42,463 bases of DNA from Gammaproteobacteria bacterium (GCA_009842245.1 VYFT01000083.1:1-42463), one strand, 5' to 3'; shown: positions 26,961 to 37,052, counted from the stretch's first letter. Numbers and translations: made by a program. Notes: a model not told the origin generated them from the sequence alone.

Positions 26961-27987
26961 GTATATTGTCGCGGAGATATCTCTCCAATATCGTAAGTGT
27001 ACGTTCTTCTCCACGTTGCACTAGTGCGAGAAGCAACGCTAAGCCAACACTGAGTGAAAGCGCTATCAAAGTGGTGTCGAACGCAATACCAAGTGGTGAA
27101 ATCGCATCACCCAATTCCGTTGAGAGACCACTCAGCCCACTGTCGGAAGCAATGATGCCTCGAATACCGTCCGCCGCGAGCGATATACCGAGAACTGTAC
27201 CGATAAAACCAAGTACGGGAGTTGCGTAGTTGATATACCGCGGGAGTAGATAAGATTCGTTGTGGCGTCGCCAAAGAAACATAAGCTGGTCTTCTAACCG
27301 AGTAGCGTCTTTCACCACGTTTCGCACTCGATCGATATTCGAATTAACCTTGACTGGAGTGCCCCGTCCCCATTGCGCGACGGACCAACGCAAAAACATC
27401 GCGTTCCACCACTTGCTTAACAGCAACAAAACGCCCCAGAAAAACATAAACACCGTAAGTGGTGGGATAATGCCCCGATCGAGAAAACGATCGGTGATAC
27501 CACGAGTAGTTTCGTACGTGGTTCCTAACCATTCAAGAGCTAGCATCGAACCGGTGCAAAGAATTAAGGCACTGACTAGTGTTAGATAAATACTTGGTCC
27601 CCCGAGAAATTTAGCTAGCCATTCCAGGGCATCGGATTGATTGATTGCGGTCGCAGCGATCCACAGTCCAGATATATACAACGCAATCGCAGCCACAAAC
27701 ATAGGAGTTAAACGCGTTGTCCACGCACTGCTTTCCCCTTGGAAGACTATTTCGTAGCCAGGAATTGCGAAAGTTAACGCGACGACCGTGAGACCGAACA
27801 TGCCCACGTAACTCAAGGTGAGAAGGAGTACTCGTTTACTTCGCTGCCATGCGTATATCCCACCTACAGCCGAAACTAAAAGTATGATTGGAACGAAAGC
27901 GTACAAAATCGGCCACTCTAAGGCGTGCATCACGTTGAATGAGACAACACCAAGTAAAAGTAGATAGAGAATAGCGGCTATGACCAC
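26950..27987 (-). CDS. MotA/TolQ/ExbB-type proton channel protein
   Basis: Inner-membrane component of a proton-driven motor or energiser. The 345 residues show about eight hydrophobic segments. The C-terminal third has the MotA/TolQ/ExbB signature: YATPVLGFIGTVLGISLA, then GDAISPLGIAFDTTLIALSLSVGLALLLAL. The N-terminal half carries five extra helices before the conserved core. The GTG start has a good AGGAG site (CTAAGGAGACCGC). It is the first gene of the four-gene operon and diverges from the protein kinase gene. It is not a flagellar MotA or a Tol protein by context: no motB, tolR/A/B or exbD/tonB genes are adjacent. Confidence 0.85.
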   Translation of the reverse strand: MVIAAILYLLLLGVVSFNVMHALEWPILYAFVPIILLVSAVGGIYAWQRSKRVLLLTLSYVGMFGLTVVALTFAIPGYEIVFQGESSAWTTRLTPMFVAAIALYISGLWIAATAINQSDALEWLAKFLGGPSIYLTLVSALILCTGSMLALEWLGTTYETTRGITDRFLDRGIIPPLTVFMFFWGVLLLLSKWWNAMFLRWSVAQWGRGTPVKVNSNIDRVRNVVKDATRLEDQLMFLWRRHNESYLLPRYINYATPVLGFIGTVLGISLAADGIRGIIASDSGLSGLSTELGDAISPLGIAFDTTLIALSLSVGLALLLALVQRGEERTLTILERYLRDNIRVY

Positions 27988-28242
27988 GCGGTCTCCTTAG
28001 ATGTGTGTGGGGTCAAAAAGTGAAAATGAAGTTGGAATAATAAGCAAGTGAGATTTTGACAAGGAAGTCGCGATCAAAGTTCTTAGCCATCTAGGGCTAA
28101 GCGGTTTATAGTATATTCGGGATGCGTAATAAAACCGATAGTTCTCACGATCCTGAGTCGTTCAGGCTCCGTGAGTTCTTCCCTAGAGAATTTCTCTGTA
28201 AACTTATGACTACCTAACCTTGGTACGACGAGACTCAACACT
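27988..28242. other. divergent promoter region between channel operon and kinase gene
   Basis: A 255-base spacer. A TTGACA at 28056-28061 (TTGTCA on the other strand) could be a -35 for either side, but neither strand shows a good -10 at the right distance. A short ORF starting at ATG 28122 (31 codons) lies in a different frame from the kinase; see findings. Confidence 0.45.
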
Positions 28243-29244
28243 GTGTTATACCCTAAACATCCCGATGCATATCCTGTGGTGTATCGACCGGAAACAGATA
28301 TCCATCTACCGCGAAAACCCGATAATCGGATGCGGTATATGTATTTTAAGACCATCGCGAAGGGAGGGACTTGCATTATCAGTTCCTGCCGCGATCTCCA
28401 TTTACGTCGAACAATATGTCACAAAGCGCTTCGCAAGGAAATTCAAGATGATCCGGTAGAACAGGCTCGCTTCTTGCGAGAGGCACGCGTTACCGCGATG
28501 TTGCAACACCCCAATACGATTCCGACTTACGAGCTTGGTCGTGATGCCAAGGGACACTACTATTTCACAATGAAACTCGTCCATGGCGTCACGTTGCGTG
28601 AAGTACTAGACCAGTGCAAATCCAAAAAGACGCATAACGTTGGTAAGTTCGATCTGTTTCGACTCGTGGATGTGCTATCGCAAGTCGCGCACTGTTTACA
28701 CTACGCGCACACTCACGGAGTTGTACATCGAGATATAAAACCAGAGAACGTTTTAGTAGGCGATTTTGATGAAGTAATGGTTTTGGACTGGGGGATGGCG
28801 AAGGTGTGGGACGACGATGGACGTGTCAATACCTTGCCGGAAGACCTTGATCCTCACTGGAAGTTGCAAAAAATCGACGCGGCCGATGAATCAATTCCTT
28901 TAACTCGCCGCGCGCCGGTTCAAGGAACGCCACCATATATGTCGCCCGAGCAACTCGAGAACCCTCACGATGTTGATCATCGAACTGATGTGTACAGCTT
29001 AGGCACATTGATTTTTGAAGTACTCACGTTGAAACGTATGATCGAAGGCGACGATGTTCTCACCGTGATAGAGAATATAAAAAACAAGGCGCAACCACAT
29101 CCTTCGAAACGAGCACCAAGCATGAATGTCCCGGACGCACTGGAGCGTATTTGTCTCACCTGTACCAATTTTGACCGAGAGCAACGATATAACTCGTTAG
29201 AAACGGTCATCGATGAATTGGAACAGTGGATGCGGCCAGACTAA
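28243..29244 (+). CDS. Ser/Thr protein kinase (PknB/Hanks type), soluble
   Basis: Protein kinase domain spanning nearly the whole 333 residues. Visible are the beta-3 Lys61 (CHKAL), alpha-C Glu80 (FLREARV), the HRD loop VHRDIKPENV with Asp164, DWG (182-184) instead of DFG, and the YMSPEQ activation-segment end. The glycine loop is degenerate: AKGGTCII in place of GxGGxGxV. There is no membrane helix or extra sensor domain. The GTG start at 28243 is the longest option in frame after a TGA at 28207; the ribosome site is weak, and an ATG at 28330 is the alternative. It diverges from the channel operon, which suggests it regulates or serves that complex. DWG-type kinases of this pattern occur in several bacterial phyla. 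Confidence 0.88.
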   Translation: MLYPKHPDAYPVVYRPETDIHLPRKPDNRMRYMYFKTIAKGGTCIISSCRDLHLRRTICHKALRKEIQDDPVEQARFLREARVTAMLQHPNTIPTYELGRDAKGHYYFTMKLVHGVTLREVLDQCKSKKTHNVGKFDLFRLVDVLSQVAHCLHYAHTHGVVHRDIKPENVLVGDFDEVMVLDWGMAKVWDDDGRVNTLPEDLDPHWKLQKIDAADESIPLTRRAPVQGTPPYMSPEQLENPHDVDHRTDVYSLGTLIFEVLTLKRMIEGDDVLTVIENIKNKAQPHPSKRAPSMNVPDALERICLTCTNFDREQRYNSLETVIDELEQWMRPD

Positions 29245-29371
29245 GTCACTTTGGGAAATTTTGGTTAGCTGCGCTAAACGGAAAACGTACAATTCTCGGT
29301 GCAAATACGGCTATAGGACAAACGTGGTCACCGACTAAGTTTGACTCGCCGTTCAATTAGAGGAGAAATTC

Positions 29372-29590
29372 TTGAACGTCAAAATTAAATATTGCACTTC
29401 CTGAGGCTACGAACCAAAAGCGGCTAGTTTAGCTGCTAAGTTTGAGCAACAACTCAATGCAACTGTAAAGATTATTCCTGGTGGTGGCGGGATTTTTGAT
29501 GTCACTGTTGATGGGAAGCTAGTGTATTCCAAACATCAAACCGGCGAATTTCCAAACGAAGATCAGCTGATCAATAGCCTGACGAACTAA
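29372..29590 (+). CDS. SelW/Rdx-family selenoprotein (in-frame TGA = selenocysteine)
   Basis: A 72-residue thioredoxin-like redox protein of the SelT/SelW/SelH (Rdx) family. An AGGAG at 29361-29365 precedes a TTG start by six bases. The reading frame MNVKIKYCTS-TGA-GYEPKAASLA continues through the TGA at 29402-29404 to a TAA at 29588. Read as selenocysteine, it gives the CxxU motif (Cys8, Sec11) exactly where SelW proteins have CxxU or CxxC. The downstream part matches the family: a helix, then VKIIPGGGGIFDVTVDGKLVYSK and GEFPNEDQL. A stem-loop with the layout of a bacterial SECIS follows the TGA. Conventional gene calling would miss or truncate it. The Sec machinery genes are not in the window. 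Confidence 0.9.
29419..29437 (+). promoter_or_regulatory. bacterial SECIS element in the SelW-like gene
   Basis: AGCGGCTA (29419-29426) pairs with TAGCTGCT (29430-29437) over eight base pairs including one G-U, with a three-base loop GTT starting with G. The stem begins 14 bases after the TGA and the loop 22 bases after it, in the range known for bacterial SECIS elements, which need a G at the start of a small apical loop. Confidence 0.8.
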
Positions 29591-29616
29591 AAACAAGAAA
29601 CCAATTTTTAAGTTTC
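29589..29616 (-). terminator. weak terminator of the thiamin operon
   Basis: On the minus strand a five-bp stem GAAAC/GTTTC with a ten-base AT-rich loop is followed by TTGTTTTTAG, between the thiG stop and the convergent selenoprotein stop. The short stem makes it uncertain. Confidence 0.35.
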
Positions 29617-29636
29617 CAATCTGTCAGTTCGCGTGC

Positions 29637-30431
29637 TCAATTCTCCTTGGACTGCCAGAATGGTGTACCGATGACCGGCGTCGAAGCGACGGCGGTTTCC
29701 CTTTCTGCAATCGCGCCCGCTAGGTACGCCAATCTTCCCGAAATTGACGCATGGTGCATCGCTACTGCCATCTGTGCTGGGTCGTCGCAACGAGCAATGG
29801 ATGTGTTGAGTAGCACGCCGTCGAACCCTAATTCCATGACTTGGGCGACGTGAGAAGGCAAGCCAATACCGGCATCGACCACTAGGTTGACATCCGTTAG
29901 CCGCTCCCGCAGAGTCTTTAACGCATAGGGATTTAGTATGCCTTTACCAGTGCCGATGGGTGAGCCCCAAGGCATGATCACTTGACAACCCAAGTCCTTT
30001 AAACGCTTACAGACTACTAGATCTTCGGTCGTGTACGCAAAGACGTTGAAACCTTGCTTTTGTAGCTCCTCAGTAGCGACAAGCAGTTCTAACGTGTTTG
30101 GTTGGAGGTTGTAATCATCGCCAGTAATCTCAAGCTTGATCCAATTTGTCTCGAAGAGCTCACGAGCCATCTGTGCTAGCGTAATTGCTTCCTTGGCGTT
30201 GCGGCATCCGGCAGTGTTTGGTAGGATGTGCCGACCCAATGCTTGGAGTTGTTTCCACCAGGTCTCACCTCCACCCGTCGCGGGCGCTTGGCGTCGTAAG
30301 CTGGTTGTCAATACTTGGGCGTTGGATGCCTCAACAGCAGCTTTCATGATGGAAGGAGACGGATATTGCGCGGTCCCAAGGAATAGTCGGCTCTGCAATG
30401 TGACGTCGTAGACTTGCCAGGAGTCGTCCAT
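29637..30431 (-). CDS. thiG: thiazole synthase ThiG
   Basis: Forms the thiazole phosphate carboxylate of thiamin from deoxyxylulose 5-phosphate, dehydroglycine and ThiS-thiocarboxylate. The 264 residues show the family blocks LPNTAGCRNAKEAI, WIKLEITGD (with the Schiff-base Lys), MPWGSPIGTGKGILNPY, VVDAGIGLPSHVAQVMELG and VLLNTSIARCDDP. It lies three bases after thiS and is the last gene of thiC-thiO-thiS-thiG. No thiF (ThiS adenylyltransferase) is in the window. Confidence 0.96.
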   Translation of the reverse strand: MDDSWQVYDVTLQSRLFLGTAQYPSPSIMKAAVEASNAQVLTTSLRRQAPATGGGETWWKQLQALGRHILPNTAGCRNAKEAITLAQMARELFETNWIKLEITGDDYNLQPNTLELLVATEELQKQGFNVFAYTTEDLVVCKRLKDLGCQVIMPWGSPIGTGKGILNPYALKTLRERLTDVNLVVDAGIGLPSHVAQVMELGFDGVLLNTSIARCDDPAQMAVAMHHASISGRLAYLAGAIAERETAVASTPVIGTPFWQSKEN

Positions 30432-30434
30432 CGG

Positions 30435-30632
30435 TTAACCTCCAAACATCGCTGAAAGGACATCCAAAGTGTCGTTTTCTTCGACAATGCAATCCGCCCA
30501 TTGCGTGCGTGAAACGAACTCTAAATTGCGTGCGACAACAACGTCATCCGGCTGATATCCAAGCTGGTCCAATATGTCGCACAAATTTGAAGCTTCCACA
30601 TCGACGTGTTCCCCGTTGACTAAGATTCGCAT
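30435..30632 (-). CDS. thiS: sulfur carrier protein ThiS
   Basis: Ubiquitin-like carrier whose C-terminal Gly-Gly is adenylated and thiocarboxylated to supply sulfur for the thiazole. The 65-residue product starts MRILVNGEHVDVEA and ends in FGG. It overlaps thiO by 13 bases and precedes thiG. Confidence 0.95.
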   Translation of the reverse strand: MRILVNGEHVDVEASNLCDILDQLGYQPDDVVVARNLEFVSRTQWADCIVEENDTLDVLSAMFGG

Positions 30633-31597
30633 CTTTGTTCAACCAACGCTGTCGCTTGTCGTACTATTGCAGGTGCGACGGCAAAACCGCACCGGTACAA
30701 CCCGTTAACTCTTAGTACGTGGTCGTCCCAATAGACTCTAGGGTTGTTATCCGGATAAGCGGGGCGCAGTGCGCTCGAAAGTTCTGTAATCTCTGCTTCT
30801 TCGAAGCCACTGCTGATTACGAATGCTGTGGACAAGAGCTCTAGAGCACTCCTTACAGTTACGTTGCCCTCATATTCACTCTCAATTTGTGTTGCACCAA
30901 TCACATATTGGTGATTGGGGCGTGGCGCGACATAGAGCGGATATTTCGGATGCAATAGACGTATAGGTCGCTGCAAATTTACGCCAGGTGCGTATATTCG
31001 CAATATCTCTCCTCGAACTCCTCGTATATCTGGGTCGTCCGAGCCAGCTCCGCGACAATCTATGATGAGGTCACCATTTAGATCTTTGAGTTCGACAGGG
31101 GTTTCGTAGGAGATCGATCCACACACTTGTTCCAGAGACCGAAGCAATGCTCGATTATCAAGCCACCCCTCGCCTTCTAAAAATACACCATGTTGGAAGT
31201 GAGAGGCAAGATCCGGTTCTAGAGTTCTGAGTTCATCTTGATTGAGGATGCGAACACCTGGCACTTCTCGGCGTTCCATTACTCTGATGAACTGCTTCAG
31301 AAGAGCGCCGTCGTTGGGGTGAGCAGTAACAATCGAACCATCTAGGGCATAAGGTACATTGAGTTCTGTGAGCCAAGCTGGCCAAAGTTCCAAGCTCTTT
31401 TTCGCGAGACTAAGGATTATTGCTTCAGATTCTGTCCGCTCGCTCGGAGCAGCAAGAATTGCCGCGGCTACGTGTGCCGCACTCAACGGCTGATCCGCCC
31501 GCGCACGTTCAAACAGTTGGACCTGCGCACCCTGTTGGGTGTAATGCCAACCGAGCAATCGACCTAAGAGTCCAGCTCCAGCAATAGCGACACGCAA
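30620..31597 (-). CDS. thiO: glycine oxidase ThiO (FAD-dependent)
   Basis: Flavoenzyme that oxidises glycine to the imine used for thiazole synthesis under aerobic conditions. The TTG at 31597 gives 325 residues starting directly with the FAD-binding Rossmann motif RVAIAGAGLLGRLLG, five bases after the thiC stop. A longer in-frame start at 31678 would overlap thiC by 77 bases with non-family sequence, so I rejected it. Other family marks are HVAAAILAAPSERTES near residue 45, a second FAD motif region (DLIIDCRGAGSDDP) and the C-terminal GLYRCGFAVAPAIV. Its position between thiC and thiS supports the assignment over other D-amino-acid oxidases. Confidence 0.9.
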   Translation of the reverse strand: MRVAIAGAGLLGRLLGWHYTQQGAQVQLFERARADQPLSAAHVAAAILAAPSERTESEAIILSLAKKSLELWPAWLTELNVPYALDGSIVTAHPNDGALLKQFIRVMERREVPGVRILNQDELRTLEPDLASHFQHGVFLEGEGWLDNRALLRSLEQVCGSISYETPVELKDLNGDLIIDCRGAGSDDPDIRGVRGEILRIYAPGVNLQRPIRLLHPKYPLYVAPRPNHQYVIGATQIESEYEGNVTVRSALELLSTAFVISSGFEEAEITELSSALRPAYPDNNPRVYWDDHVLRVNGLYRCGFAVAPAIVRQATALVEQRCES

Positions 31598-31601
31598 ACA
31601 C

Positions 31602-33485
<1,884 letters not shown>

Positions 33486-33596
33486 TTATTTGGTTCTGCA
33501 TTTGAATTTCAACGAGGATATCGCCAGATTTGCGTTAATTCGTTACTAGTATAACGCGACTGACTCAGTCTGCGTTTATAGTCCGTCTGTTTAGAT

Positions 33597-34919
33597 TTAG
33601 CCCGTACCGACACGAGGCGGAGGAATATTAAATCTCCTCAGTGTGGATGCCATAGTGGGTACGTTCAAACGAATTCGCTCATTGTTTAGTAGCATCGAGA
33701 AAATAAATCCCAGACAAAGGAATGCTACCCCAATGAGGAAACAGTATATTACGGTCTTATTCGGATAGTTGTCTTTGAGATAACCTACATATAGCGGTCC
33801 AAGAACTCCCGCACACGACCAAGCTGTTAGGATGATTCCGTAGATGGCAGACATCTTCTTTGAGCCGAATACATCGAGTACAAACGGCGGCATTACGGCA
33901 AAACCGCCACCGAAACAGAGCATAACGTAGCAAACCAAAATTGAAAAGATCAACGGGTCACGCTCCGTCATAAGAATCCCAAAAACCACGGTTTGACTCG
34001 CGAGCAAGATGCGAAACACCATGACGCGTCCGATGCGGTCCGATAAGAGGCCCCACAACAGTCGCCCGACCCCGTTACATACCGAGCTCGCGGCAATCAA
34101 ATACGCACCATACTTAGCAAGTCGTTCCGGGTCGATATTAGCATCAGTAAGCTGCCAAACATCTTGCAGTAACGGCGACTGAAAGCTAATAACTGATATT
34201 CCAGCTGCGATATTAAAAAAGAAGATGAGCCACATGACCATAAACTCACGAGACTGCAAACACTTCCGGACATATTGATCTTGATGTTCTTCGCCACTCG
34301 CAACTTGTTGCACGGCTGCCGTTGTTGTACTCTTTGGATTGGTAACGAAGATGCTGGAAGGAATCAAAACGCATCCGAAGAACACGCCCAGATACAAAAA
34401 AGTCGACGTGAGATCTTGCTTGGTAACCGTGAGTAGTATTGGTGCCAAAATCACACTGAGGAACATCGCGCCTAAACCAAAGCCCATGACAACCAATCCA
34501 GTAGACAATCCTTTCGAACCCGGGAACCAGTTCGCGATCGTAGCGACTGGTACAACGTACCCAAAGCCCAGACCAGTCCCACCAACAAATCCGTAGCCAA
34601 ACCAAAACAGCAGTAAGTTTTCTGTCTGTAATGCCCAGGCTGCGATGATGTATCCGAGACTGAAAAGTGTCGAGCCCGCGAGTGCTAATTTCCGAGGACC
34701 GATCTTCGGGAGCATGATTCCAGCCCACGCTGCTGATATGCCAAGCGTAAAGATCGTTATACCGAACGATAACGATGTATCCGCATAAGACCATCCAACG
34801 AAGTCAACCAGTAATACCTGAAAGAAACTCCACGCATATACGGTACCGAAACAGAGATGTAACAGGATGCAGAGCATCCCACGAAACAACCCCGGAAGGT
34901 TTTGTGTGACTGCTTGCAC
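33597..34919 (-). CDS. MFS transporter, oxalate/formate antiporter (OFA) family
   Basis: Twelve-helix major facilitator transporter for a small carboxylate or similar solute. The 440-residue product has the OFA-type start (CFGTVYAWSFFQ), the FWFGYGFVGGTGLGFGYVVPVATIANWFPGSKG segment typical of the family (quoted in part: GGTGLGFGYVVP, NWFPGSKG), and a second-half RLLWGLLSDRIGR motif. The GTG start follows the HAMP gene by 31 bases. It sits inside the thiamin block, between the sensor-like pair and thiC, which may mean co-regulation. The substrate is unknown. Confidence 0.85.
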   Translation of the reverse strand: MQAVTQNLPGLFRGMLCILLHLCFGTVYAWSFFQVLLVDFVGWSYADTSLSFGITIFTLGISAAWAGIMLPKIGPRKLALAGSTLFSLGYIIAAWALQTENLLLFWFGYGFVGGTGLGFGYVVPVATIANWFPGSKGLSTGLVVMGFGLGAMFLSVILAPILLTVTKQDLTSTFLYLGVFFGCVLIPSSIFVTNPKSTTTAAVQQVASGEEHQDQYVRKCLQSREFMVMWLIFFFNIAAGISVISFQSPLLQDVWQLTDANIDPERLAKYGAYLIAASSVCNGVGRLLWGLLSDRIGRVMVFRILLASQTVVFGILMTERDPLIFSILVCYVMLCFGGGFAVMPPFVLDVFGSKKMSAIYGIILTAWSCAGVLGPLYVGYLKDNYPNKTVIYCFLIGVAFLCLGFIFSMLLNNERIRLNVPTMASTLRRFNIPPPRVGTG

Positions 34920-34950
34920 TAGCTTTTATTCGACGCGTGTATCGAACTGG

Positions 34951-35688
34951 TCACGGCTTTGAGTCGATTCCTGATCTGTTGGGATCGGCTACTAAAGCGA
35001 AGTATTGATACAACCTCGCTAAGTCTCCAGCTTCGTCTTTACGTGCAAGTAACTTTTCGTTTGGAGGCTCGTCCACCTTCTCTTTTTTCGCTAACGCGAC
35101 AGCGTACTGTAGGAGTTGTTGAATCGGTCTCGCGGCGAGATTGACCAAGAGAATTCCTAAGACAATGGCAACGAAGAACGTGATTGCGATAGGGGCGATT
35201 TGATTACCCATAGCCCCTTGAATCATCAACGAAACATCATCTTGATCTATTAGGATGTGTACGTTGCCGCCCACCCCAGCAAGGATTGGGTGACTGACTT
35301 CAAAGAAGTCGCCTTTGCCCTTAAGAGTGCGTTCAATAATACCCCCGGTCGAGTCACCGCTGGAGATCTCTTCCGGAATATTCGGTACAAAGGTATGCGC
35401 AATGATCTCGTTATGTTCGTCCGTAATGTAAATGTAGCCGTTTGACCCGAGAAGCGGTAGCATTTGATCAATCCGCGATTGCAGAGTCGAGAGATCATTG
35501 TTAAGCAAGATATCGACGTTGCTGTCAGCGATGGCTTTCGCAATGTTTTGGCTGTTCTCTCGGGTTTCTCGAGTGAGGTCTCGATCAATCGCTGTTAGTG
35601 TTACGACGGCATTAGTGAATCAAAGCACGCCAAACAAGCCGAAAACAACAAAAATCGTCCATTGGAAAAGTCTTGTAATCCTCATCAT
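34951..35688 (-). pseudogene. HAMP-domain membrane sensor protein with in-frame TGA at codon 23
   Basis: The ATG at 35688 overlaps the binding-protein stop (ATGA). The frame reads MMRITRLFQWTIFVVFGLF, then TGA at 35622-35620 in the first membrane helix, and continues as FTNAVVTLTAIDRDLTRE and onward to give 245 codons. After the helix come about 125 residues expected to be periplasmic, a second helix (163-186, IAPIAITFFVAIVLGILLV) and a HAMP domain (ARPIQQLL to KDEAGDLARLY). The protein ends just after HAMP, without a kinase, cyclase or methyl-accepting output domain. A Trp codon changed to TGA would explain the stop. Selenocysteine is possible in principle, but I see no SECIS. Re-initiation at a TTG at 35508 would lose helix 1. 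Confidence 0.65.
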
Positions 35689-37052
35689 GAGCTGGCTGCC
35701 TCAGTCCATCCATTGGAGGCAGCCGTCCAATCATTCAACGGGACGAAGCTACCGTTTTCGACAATCGTGTAATACACTCGATCAAGACCTTGTCGACGAT
35801 CTTCGTTAAACGAGACAGTTTCCCCAATGCCAAGATCTAAGTCTTGGATCGTGAATACAGCTTCTTCTATTCCCTCACGAGTGGGTTGCGGTCCGATTCG
35901 GGTAAGAATTTCAGTCATCAATTTCGCGTTTAGAAACCCTTCTAAACTCACGAAACTTCGATCAAACGTTTTGTATTCTTCATCTTCTGAGGTAACTTCA
36001 GAAGGTGCACTCGGCGCGTTGTTGGTCATAAACTCGTCGTACTGCTGAACTCCCTCGAGAGACAAGTCGTTATAGCTTGGAACAACCTGGGAATTGACCA
36101 AGAATCGACTGTACTGTTCCGAATTTTCGTGGGTGTCCGTGATGAGCTTCAGCAAGTTTTCACTACCAACGAAGGAGAGATTAGCAATTGGTACTTGTAA
36201 TCCACCATCGACCGCATCTCGCAGAAACGCTGCACATGCAGCATACGCTCCGATACAGATTATCGCATCCGGTTTATCGCGCATGAACCATTCAACTTGA
36301 TCTTTCAGGCTCGCGGTATATTGAGTTCCACGAGTGTAAGTGGCTTCACCGACCATCTTGAGGTTGTGTTTCGCAAGTGCTTCACGACATCCTGCCCAAC
36401 CACTTCGACCATACGCATCAGCTTGGTAAAACACACCAATTTTCTCGCGTCCCACTTTGACGAAATTTTCGACCAGCCCACCCGTTTCTTGACGGTAGCT
36501 AGCGCGCAGGTTAAACGCGAACGGGCCATATGGAAGTTGCCGTTGGGGTTGAGCGCCCGTGAAGGGAAAGAACAGCAGAAAGTGTTCGTCTTGAAATTTT
36601 TTAAGTAACGGTAGAACTCTGGTGACCGTGGGAGTACCCACATACCCAAAGAGCGCAAAGACGTTATCGTCCTGCATTAATTTCGTCGTGTTATTCACAG
36701 CAGGATCGGGTTGATAGCCGTCATCGTACAGTGTCAAAGTGATTTCACGACCATGTACACCGCCTTTCGAGTTTACATCTTGGAAGTATGCCATCGCACC
36801 GCGATATAACTCAATCCCGAGACCGCGTGACGGACCGGTGAACGCCGCTGAGGTACCGAGAACGATTTGCGAATCGCTTACGCCATTGACAAATTCAGAA
36901 TTAGAGGATTGCGTATTAGAAGACATTTGAGAGAGCTCCTGTGCTCCGAGTTTGTTTGCGCCGAGAGCTAGAACTAGCGGAGATGCTGCTAATCCCTTGA
37001 CTATTGTTCGGCGAGTTGGATTGGAAAAACGAACGGTTTGTTTTGTTTTCAT
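35685..37052 (-). CDS. Tat-exported periplasmic binding protein, Leu/amide-type (peripla_BP_6)
   Basis: Extracellular ligand-binding receptor of the branched-chain amino acid/amide/urea type. The 455 residues start with a twin-arginine signal (TRRTIVKGLAASPLVLALG, residues 13-31), then VLGTSAAFTGPSRGLGIELYRGA, GGVHGREITLTLYDDGYQP and FALFGYVGTPT, the standard fold start. No ABC permease or ATPase genes are near. Instead its stop overlaps the start of a HAMP membrane protein, which suggests ligand sensing rather than uptake. It lies between the two thiamin gene groups on the same strand; the ligand is unknown. Confidence 0.85.
   Translation of the reverse strand: MKTKQTVRFSNPTRRTIVKGLAASPLVLALGANKLGAQELSQMSSNTQSSNSEFVNGVSDSQIVLGTSAAFTGPSRGLGIELYRGAMAYFQDVNSKGGVHGREITLTLYDDGYQPDPAVNNTTKLMQDDNVFALFGYVGTPTVTRVLPLLKKFQDEHFLLFFPFTGAQPQRQLPYGPFAFNLRASYRQETGGLVENFVKVGREKIGVFYQADAYGRSGWAGCREALAKHNLKMVGEATYTRGTQYTASLKDQVEWFMRDKPDAIICIGAYAACAAFLRDAVDGGLQVPIANLSFVGSENLLKLITDTHENSEQYSRFLVNSQVVPSYNDLSLEGVQQYDEFMTNNAPSAPSEVTSEDEEYKTFDRSFVSLEGFLNAKLMTEILTRIGPQPTREGIEEAVFTIQDLDLGIGETVSFNEDRRQGLDRVYYTIVENGSFVPLNDWTAASNGWTEAASS

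Noticed and set aside
23105-27987. Zorya anti-phage system
   Set aside because: The channel protein resembles ZorA-type proteins only in the common MotA/ExbB core. There is no OmpA-domain ZorB, and no ZorC, helicase ZorD or nuclease ZorE gene.
28083-28376. 97-codon minus-strand ORF overlapping the kinase N-terminus
   Set aside because: It runs antisense to the clear kinase frame, has no ribosome site or recognisable motif, and its protein-like stretch mirrors the opposite strand.
33486-33596. TPP riboswitch before thiC, suggested by ACTGAGTCAGT
   Set aside because: This is a simple palindrome; the surrounding conserved TPP segments are missing.
35508-35688. Selenocysteine reading of the TGA in the HAMP gene
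   Set aside because: Only a four-bp stem (CGAG/CTCG) is visible downstream, with the wrong loop, and the position is inside a membrane helix with no nearby cysteine motif. A nonsense change is simpler.
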